Below, one piece after another: positions 8,568 to 14,382 of a stretch of DNA of 14,382 bases. The position numbers were made by a program, and so were the translations under genes. This stretch comes from Pleurotus djamor (taxonomy: Eukaryota; Basidiomycota; Agaricomycetes; Agaricales; Pleurotaceae). How positions within the stretch are numbered: position 1 is the first letter of the stretch; the number at the start of each line of letters is the position of its first letter. Below the pieces are notes generated by a model, which was not told where the DNA came from, made no database searches, and saw only the letters and a program-made list of their open reading frames with translations. The stretch covers positions 1 through 14,382 of the forward strand of contig JAPEVF010001073.1 of NCBI GenBank assembly GCA_029747585.1, written 5' to 3'.

Positions 8568-11120
8568 CTAACCGTGAAGGACATTGAGAAAAACCTCATA
8601 AACGAGTGGCAGAGAGCAACGTACATCATGTTCTTTTGTCACCTTTATTCGCCTATCTTCCATGAATCCTCGACGATGCATCTCAGCCATCTCTCTCGTG
8701 AGCCCAAGGTCTTGGGACAGTATAATCTCCACAAGCTCAGGTGGCAGCGTCTTGCCCGTACGCACCTCACATATACGCGGAAGGAGTATACGCAGGGTAG
8801 GGATATTTGTACCACAGTTCTGCGGTGGGATATCCCCAGTCGTCAGGACATGCATCCCTTCTAAGCCCTGATAGGTCATCTCTGGGTATTCTATCTCGTC
8901 CGACGGATCTGAGTCGTCGACGAGGAAGAAGCACAACTAAAGAAATAACTGTTTAGCTCAAGCTGACATTGCACTACGAATTAACGCACAATTTTACGAA
9001 CGGCAGGAGGCAGGTTCGCATCCGAGGAGCTAGATGAGTGGCGGAGACCCTTGACTTGATGCTAATGGAAATACTGAGCATTTGCGGTGATACACGAAGG
9101 GGGATAATTAACGGACCTGCACCCAGTTCGGGAAGGAAATGATACGACCAGTATTATGGCCAGGAGCGGCGGGCGCACCGTTCGCAAAGGTCGTGGGGAC
9201 AGTGCCCAAGGGAATATACTGATTTGTGTCGTCCCAATCCGACGGATAGTCTCTGTCTTCGGCTTCCCAATCAATTTCGTCGGTTCCGGGCTCAAAAAAC
9301 TTGACAGCAAAACTCTTTCATGGCGTAAGGACGACTGTGCGAATGGAAGAGAACGCTGTGGAGAGCACTCACCTCATGGTTATAATCCATGAGACCAGGG
9401 AAATCATTTTCCTCGTGTCTGGCTCGACGGAAGCTCAGGCCATCGTCTCGCACAAATTCATTCGTGTCGTAATAATAGATGAAAGAAGCGACGATACGCT
9501 CATGAGGCTAGGTCGATATGTGAGTTGGCAGAATCCGCCTTCATCGATAGTGTGAAACTAACCATGCCCTCTAGATGCCAAGTCCCATTGTAGAATTGAC
9601 CGGGCTTCAGTATATAATTGGCAGCCTGATCTTTGATGTCAGACGGAGTTTGAGGAGAAAAGGACGGAATACAGACCTTCACGATGACCTTGTATTGAGA
9701 GCCAAGAAGAGTCGTAGCCAGGCCGGGATCGCTTGGATCGACGGGGGTCTGCATACCAGTGAACTCTTCGTTCAATTGGTCAGCCTCCGCAGCCTCGGCT
9801 TCCTTTTGCTCCAGCTCTTCCTTCTGTTTTTCTTGGGCTTGTTGAGCCAATAGAGCTTCCCAGTCTTCCTTTGAGGTACCTTCCCGTTTTTCCCATCTGT
9901 CGTGCCAACGTTTAACTAGAGGAGGTCTAAGAAGAGGTTCCTGTCGACGCGGAAATTACTTACAAGAAGGTGTCTCCCCGCGCTCGAACTCTGTTTCTCG
10001 TGTTTTCTCAAGGTGTGGGAGAGCGATAAGGAATACTTGCTCCAGAAGTCGATACAGGTTTGGATACCGTTCGCGTGGGCCTAGGCCGTTGATATAGGAG
10101 TCAATCTTGACCGTGGTACGGTCCTCAGAGACGGTAAAAATTGAGGGTACCCAAGCGTATTTGGAAGAGTGATCGATACTCTCCTGGTAGAACGATACGG
10201 ATGTCCCGAATTTCCCTGATTCAAACCTGGGCAACCTGGTTCCAGGCTTCACAGGACTAACAGTCGCGATGTATGGATCTAAGGAACATTATCAGAGCAG
10301 AGGCGCAGCAAGAGGCACTTTATACACATACACAAGGAAGGATGGATCAGATCTTGCACCTGATCATTGTGTCAGTGTGGGATACCAGGCTAGGCGGCGT
10401 GCTACCAACCTTTCCAAGCGTACCTGGATGAAAATCCTTTGGTCCAATCGCTGCTAGGTTATCTAGCTCTCTGACAAGCTGTGATTTTCAGTACTGCGGA
10501 ATAATTGAGCGCATGCGGAGTCGAAAGGAATACCTCTTGGTGCAATGAAGGCGGAACGAGTCCATCGGATACAAAGATTCCGACCGTGTCCCTTGGATTG
10601 TGCGGTCTGAGAGCAATTTGTGATGTCCGGGCCAGTTTTACTGAGGCCCTGACGTCGCTCTCAATCCTCGTAAAGTCTATCTCGCGTGTAGAAAGCGAAG
10701 GCGAATGGAAACGAATTTCATGATCCAACTCTCTAATTCGCTCGGCCTCAGCGTTCAGCTCCCTATAACGAGGTTGAATGTAAGCTCAGGCTCCGCTTTC
10801 ACGCTCTACGTATGGGAGTGGGACCGTACCAAAGGGTGTCTACAACGCGTTTATCCACCTCGAGACCAGGATGGATCAGCTTCGCTTCTACAGCCCATTT
10901 CTCGCCCAATTCTTGAATTTTGAAGAACCATCTATCCTTCTCTCTGACTGCGTCGCAGAATCGCGCCAATCGAACATCAGAAACTAGAAGATCCATGAGT
11001 TCAAGGTGATAGAGGAAAGGAGGCCAGGTTACATAATTCAACGCCACACAAAAGCAGGGACGAGGCACGTGGGGAACCAGCGCGTCGAGCGTCCAGTGAT
11101 CACGGCCACCCCCCCTTCAT
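8568..11120 (-). CDS. DUF4246 family protein, possible Fe(II)/2-oxoglutarate oxygenase-like
   Basis: Eleven phase-consistent exons (introns 48-67 nt): complement(join(8568..8936, 8990..9061, 9117..9314, 9373..9507, 9563..9625, 9677..9915, 9964..10278, 10332..10359, 10410..10478, 10534..10762, 10830..11068 or 11120)). From 11068 the frame gives 651 codons but has no ATG there. The ATG at 11118-11120 is out of frame by one G in a run of seven; without it the protein has 668 residues. DUF4246 hallmarks in order: a WELNAEAERIRELDHEI helix, VQDLIHPSLY, the YAWVPSIF and KIDSYINGLGP region, a charged segment rich in Glu, Lys and Gln, VIVK-AANYILKPG, GTWHLEGM-PHERIVASFIYYYD, GRIISFPNWVQ-HQVKG and RKILCFFLVDD. 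The His-x-Glu of WHLEG, the later His and the Arg before a beta-strand match the metal and 2-oxoglutarate ligands of prolyl-hydroxylase-like oxygenases, by inference. No substrate is known to me. The acceptor at 9315 is the least certain junction. Confidence 0.85.
9626..9676 (-). other. In-frame intron of the DUF4246 gene (51 nt)
   Basis: Donor GTCTGT, branch CTGAC, acceptor GATCAG. Its length is divisible by three and it has no stop, so an unspliced transcript would add 17 residues between VIVK and AANYILKPG. The family's continuous pattern at this place supports removal. Confidence 0.75.
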
Positions 11121-11156
11121 CCTAGCTTGATTTTCTCTGAACTTAGAACAGAAAAA

Positions 11157-11169
11157 GTCGCGACGCGAC
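11157..11169. promoter_or_regulatory. 13-bp palindrome upstream of the DUF4246 gene
   Basis: GTCGCG and CGCGAC flank a single A. The site lies 37 nt before the candidate ATG at 11118-11120 and in the 135-nt gap after the hydrolase stop. It could be an operator for a dimeric regulator, but one copy alone is weak evidence. Confidence 0.3.
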
Positions 11170-11255
11170 ATGGGGAGGAACGAAGAAGCTTTTTGAGCGC
11201 AAAATTGAACTTCACACGCGACTCAGGAGCTATGAATAGGGGTTTCCTAGGCTAC

Positions 11256-12197
11256 TTATGACGAGGTAAGCACATCGGCTATCCAGCGGATCGCGACTTT
11301 TCCTTCCTTTAGGCCATACACCCCAGCCAGAGGAAAACAATGCATTTGTTCTTCCCAGATCAGCCACTCCCCAGGTATGCCTGCAGTGGAACACTTGTCC
11401 ATGAATTGTAACGCGTCGGGTGCCAGGACATCATGGGTCCCAACGATTCCATGGACCCGAATTTCGGCGTCTTTGATGGCGTCAAATCCCTCTTTTGGTT
11501 GAAGCTTTGGAGAGATGGAGGGATCCGAACGCGGAATGAACTTGCCAGAGGTTGGGATGCAGGCGGACCAGGCCTTGGAGGACGCTTCAATCATGTCATA
11601 TCCAAGAATGGGATCGAGCCGGTCAACAAGCTTGATTGACGGAGTTACATTACGGTGATCGCAAGGCGGACTGATAACAATCAAGTTCTTGAGCGTTGTC
11701 AAAGACGTATCGCCTTCAGGACTGTCGTTTTGACATACACGCTCGCCCGCACTCTTTGCGAGTTCGGTTGCAAACCAAAACCCCAGAGACAGCACGATAT
11801 TTCCTCCAGCACTGTCGCCCATCAAGCTAATCTGCTGACCAGAACGTGCTGCGTTGTCAATGGCCTCTTTGAGAAACCTGTAAAGCTTCGGCAAGGAGTA
11901 GCTCGCTGGGCTATGGGGGGCCAGAGGGTAGCTGACAAGGGTGAAGTCATATCGTGCCGAGATCTCAGGCCGAGACGCGAGCAGGGAAACAAACGACCAA
12001 TGTTCACCCGAAGGAGGCGAGCGGAACCCGCCACCAGCGAAATAATAAATCCGGTGGTTTGGTCGGTTTGTCCTCGCAGTTTTGACTCCTGACGTAGGAG
12101 GCGAATTCATTCTTGGGACGAAGTCGTAGCACCATAGTTCGTCCTGAAGGCGCTCGACGATTTCACAGTTGTTCTTTGATTTTGGACGCTTGGTCAA
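11256..12197 (-). CDS. Alpha/beta-hydrolase fold esterase/lipase-like protein
   Basis: Probably hydrolyses an ester, amide or similar bond; the substrate is unknown. The open frame gives 313 residues. Motifs in that numbering: oxyanion-hole loop YYFAGGGF (51-58), nucleophile elbow GDSAGG with Ser129, acid candidate Asp256 in GTHDVLAPD, and His286 in MHCFPLA. Order and spacing fit the alpha/beta-hydrolase-3 group, with AGGGF in place of the usual HGGG. No intron is seen. The frame opens at TTG 12197, not a start in fungi. The first visible ATG is 12108-12110 (MNSPPTSGVK), but ELWCYDFVP before it looks like native N-terminus, and the frame stays open into the N-rich patch 12212-12230 that may hide the true start. 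No signal peptide is visible, so it is likely intracellular. The N-terminal region overlaps the 3' end of the coiled-coil gene, which is suspicious (see findings). Confidence 0.85.
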   Translation of the reverse strand: MTKRPKSKNNCEIVERLQDELWCYDFVPRMNSPPTSGVKTARTNRPNHRIYYFAGGGFRSPPSGEHWSFVSLLASRPEISARYDFTLVSYPLAPHSPASYSLPKLYRFLKEAIDNAARSGQQISLMGDSAGGNIVLSLGFWFATELAKSAGERVCQNDSPEGDTSLTTLKNLIVISPPCDHRNVTPSIKLVDRLDPILGYDMIEASSKAWSACIPTSGKFIPRSDPSISPKLQPKEGFDAIKDAEIRVHGIVGTHDVLAPDALQFMDKCSTAGIPGEWLIWEEQMHCFPLAGVYGLKEGKVAIRWIADVLTSS

Positions 12198-14382
12198 CCT
12201 GGGAGAGCTGTNNNTGANANAGNNCCTTNNGGTTCGGGTAATCAGATTGTCATGGAAGACACTGAAGTTGGTGAAGGGTTTCGTCTCCGCCTGGCCGCCT
12301 TTCTTCTAAGGGAAAGGGTTAGGGTCACACGTAGTTATAAAACAGGTATGAACATACCGGTGTTTTGTCAACACCCAAGATCTTGTCCATGTATTGGTAG
12401 ATGGTCAGCAGGAGCGTGTTCCGTTCTGTCAGTTGGTCCCTGTACTGATTCTCTGCGTTGAGCAGCGAGCGTTGGTCTTTCGAGAGCCTGTCCTCCAGCT
12501 CGGAAATGCGAGTCTTGAGAGCAGCGACCTGATTCTCCGCAGTCTTCAGGCTGGCCTGTGTGGTGTCTAACTTGTCAGACAGGTTAAGGCGTGCTTGAGT
12601 CTGTGACGCAAGCTGGGTGGACAGATCTCGGTTCTCGGCATGTAACTTGTCCAGGACAGTGTCTCTGTCCCGTCCTTTCCCTTCCTTGTCATCAAGTTCC
12701 TTCCGGGCTCGAGCTAGTTCATCTTCCAGCCTCTCCACATCTCGCTTCAGACGATCGACTTCAAGTTGGAGTGAGAAGCGCGCCGTGGTGTGAGTTTCGC
12801 CAGCGCGTTTGGATTCGGCTTCAATAGTTTGGAGGGCAGTTTGCACGGCCTGTAGGTCGGATTCACGCTGAGTCAACAGTGACTGAGTGCGAGCTAGATC
12901 GTTAAGCGTGCTCTGAAGGGCTGACTCCTTTGCTTCTCGGGCACGCCGCTCACGGCGTAGTTCGTCTTCGTGTTCCCGATCGGCAGTGTCAAGGTCGGCC
13001 GCCGCTTGCTCCCGAAGTTGCTGCTCTTTGAGGAGTTGGGAAGCTAAAGCTTCGCTATGTTGTGCCAATTCCTCTTGCCGTTCCCGATGGGCCAAAGCCT
13101 CGGCGTGAAGAGAGTCATACGCTGCCGTTATCTCATCCAGGTCAGCCTTGAGAGTAGCGATTTTCTGGCGACGAAAGTTGAGCACGGATAATGATATATA
13201 CGAGNAAAAAGCGAACCTCTTTGAGAGCATAGGAGACTTCCCTCTCGACGTCTTCTTCTTCTCGCATGCGCTCGATCAGTTCCTTGAGGCGATCAGCTTC
13301 ATCCTCTGTTTNCGAANAGCTGGTCGTGAAGTTTTTTCAACCGTGGCCTTGGAAGGCTGCTATCTCTTCATCTTTGGACGCCATCCGGTCCTCGAGCTGC
13401 CTGATGGCTTCGTCGATACTGTCTTGCTCTGCTTGGAAGCCAGCGATTTGAACTCGAAGTCCTTCAATGACGGCTTCACGGTCTGCAAGGGACTGCAATA
13501 AGAAGCAGAGGTCAGCAAGAACAAGAGGAGGATCAAGACAAGACGTACGTCTGAGAGGTTATCTTTCTGTATTCGGAGTTCCTCAACCTCACTTCGCCAA
13601 GCATCATCATTGGCCTCAAGATCTTGCTGGTGATCTAATATCAGCTGGTCAATGTCTCGGGTACGAAGCTCAAGATCATCTTCTCGCTGTGCAAGTTCAA
13701 TCGTTACAGCAGCAAGTTTGTCCTTGAGGCCATTAAGATCATCTTGCATAGCTTCTCGCTCCTCGATATCTTCTAGTATTTGAGCACGACTTTGACTTCT
13801 CTCCACAGACTCCGCCTCCCTCTTGCGTCGCTCTGCCTCTAGCTCAAGCATAAGCTCTTCAACTCGGTCTAGCGCATCGTCACGTTCATTTTCCACCTGG
13901 GAGATGATGTTGACGTGTTCGTCCAGTCGTTCGTGTAGATTATCGTTCTCTGATTCCAGCTCATCGACGCGTCGTTTCATTCGTTCTTTCTTACTCTGAC
14001 CACCTTCGCTAGTCATCGACTCGTCGACCCGGCGTTCCAGTAGCTCTTGCAGTCGCTCGATTTCGTCCGCATTTTCTTCCAAAAGCCCTTTAAGGCTATC
14101 CAGTTGTTCTTCGAGCTCCGCGTTCCTTGTCTCAGCATCTCGAAGAGCCAAATCGTCCATCCCTTGTCCTGAACGCCGTCGTCTGAGCTCTCTCAGCTCC
14201 ATTTCCCGTTCCTCTAGCTTCTCCTCCAACTCGCGTTCCCGGGCTTGTGACCCACCAACACCGCGTTGGAAACGCTCCATCTCGCGTTCAAGGTGAGAGA
14301 CCGTCTTCTTCAGCTTCTTGATCTCGATTCCACGCGATTGAACCTCGATTTTCAACGAAATGTTCTGTTTGATGACCGCTTC
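12163..14382 (-). CDS. Long coiled-coil protein, APSB/Mto1-like microtubule organiser (5' partial)
   Basis: The visible part is the C-terminal region of a long coiled-coil protein; its start lies beyond the window. Exons: 14382-13549, 13492-13217, 13164-12358 and 12305 to about 12163; introns 52-56 nt, all phase 0. About 680 residues are visible, almost all Glu/Lys/Arg/Leu heptads. Near the edge, KQNISLKIEVQSRGIEIKKL resembles the region after the Cnn_1N motif of APSB/Mto1 proteins, which recruit gamma-tubulin complexes to septa and spindle pole bodies. The last exons carry YQYMDKILGVDKTP, then KPFTNFSVFHDNLITR and a KALSQIQ-like stretch partly masked by Ns, which I recall from fungal APSB-type proteins. 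Exon 2 is broken by TGA at 13367-13369; three single surplus bases in a low-quality stretch explain it. The end (TGA 12163-12165) is valid only if indels in the N patch are allowed. Coiled coil is certain, the family name moderate. Confidence 0.75.
12212..12230. other. Patch of ambiguous bases
   Basis: Ten Ns are mixed with called bases in 19 positions, unlike a sized scaffold gap. It falls inside the last coiled-coil exon and just before the hydrolase frame, so it hides the boundary of both genes. The called bases (minus strand) are all compatible with codons for a KALSQIQL-like motif in one frame. Confidence 0.9.
13305..13370 (-). other. Low-quality stretch with apparent one-base insertions in a coiled-coil exon
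   Basis: Two Ns (13312 and 13317) and a run of six A (minus strand) lie here. The frame of the upstream coding part stops at a TGA, while the KLHDQL piece reads in a second frame and TEDEADRLKELIERM in the original one. Three single surplus bases account for this, so the gene is probably intact in the organism. Confidence 0.65.

Noticed and set aside
8235..8864. 209-codon open frame on the plus strand
   Set aside because: It runs antisense across the last DUF4246 exon, whose minus-strand protein has clear family pattern and splice sites. The plus translation has no recognisable motif.
9271..9295. GGTTCCGGGCTC resembling a tRNA T-arm
   Set aside because: No matching acceptor, D or anticodon arm around it, and the site lies in a DUF4246 coding exon.
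9501..9555. Minus-strand tail of a frame ending HIDLAS
   Set aside because: It reads through the intron 9508-9562 (GTTAGT donor, CCTAG acceptor); splicing restores GM-PHERIV.
11655..12092. 145-codon plus-strand frame
   Set aside because: Shadow of the hydrolase gene; the opposite strand carries GDSAGG and the other catalytic motifs.
12308..12333. TTAGGG-like telomere motif (agggttagggtc)
   Set aside because: Only one and a half units. On the minus strand it is the CCCTAAC branch region of a 52-nt intron in the coiled-coil gene.
1..14382. CRISPR array, phage or bacterial defence system
   Set aside because: No direct repeat array, and genes carry spliceosomal introns throughout; this is fungal nuclear DNA.

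Overview
The window looks like nuclear DNA of a basidiomycete fungus, most likely an Agaricomycete. Host genes are split by many introns of about 48 to 68 nt. These have GTNNGT donors and CTNAC or CTGAC branch motifs. The protein families also fit: a DUF6699-type protein, a DUF4246 protein, a Tc1/mariner-like transposase of a type I recall from mushroom genomes, and a Ty1/copia element. Family names come from sequence recognition only; no search was run.

Layout. Positions 1-484 are the 3' end of a Ty1/copia retrotransposon: a frameshifted pol terminus, a polypurine tract and a 297-bp LTR. Positions 602-3500 are a complete DNA transposon of the Tc1/mariner/IS630 superfamily, with perfect 36-bp terminal inverted repeats, a TA target duplication and a transposase gene with no visible disablement. 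Host genes follow, all on the minus strand: a putative single-pass membrane protein with a Ser/Thr/Pro-rich ectodomain (3868-5073), a DUF6699-like protein in three exons (6441-7774), a DUF4246 protein in eleven exons (8568 to about 11120), an alpha/beta-hydrolase of the GDSAG type (11256 to about 12197), and the C-terminal part of a long coiled-coil protein resembling APSB/Mto1 microtubule organisers (12163-14382, running off the window). Positions 5190-6440 and 7775-8567 have no gene I can support.

How the parts relate. I see no sign that the host genes form one pathway; this is an ordinary fungal stretch next to a small mobile-element cluster. The most notable part is the mariner-like element. 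Its transposase carries about 120-130 extra residues, including a cysteine cluster, between the second Asp and the final Glu of the DDE triad. The window also has several consensus defects (isolated Ns beside homopolymers, apparent one-base insertions). These break four reading frames and blur the boundary between the last two genes.
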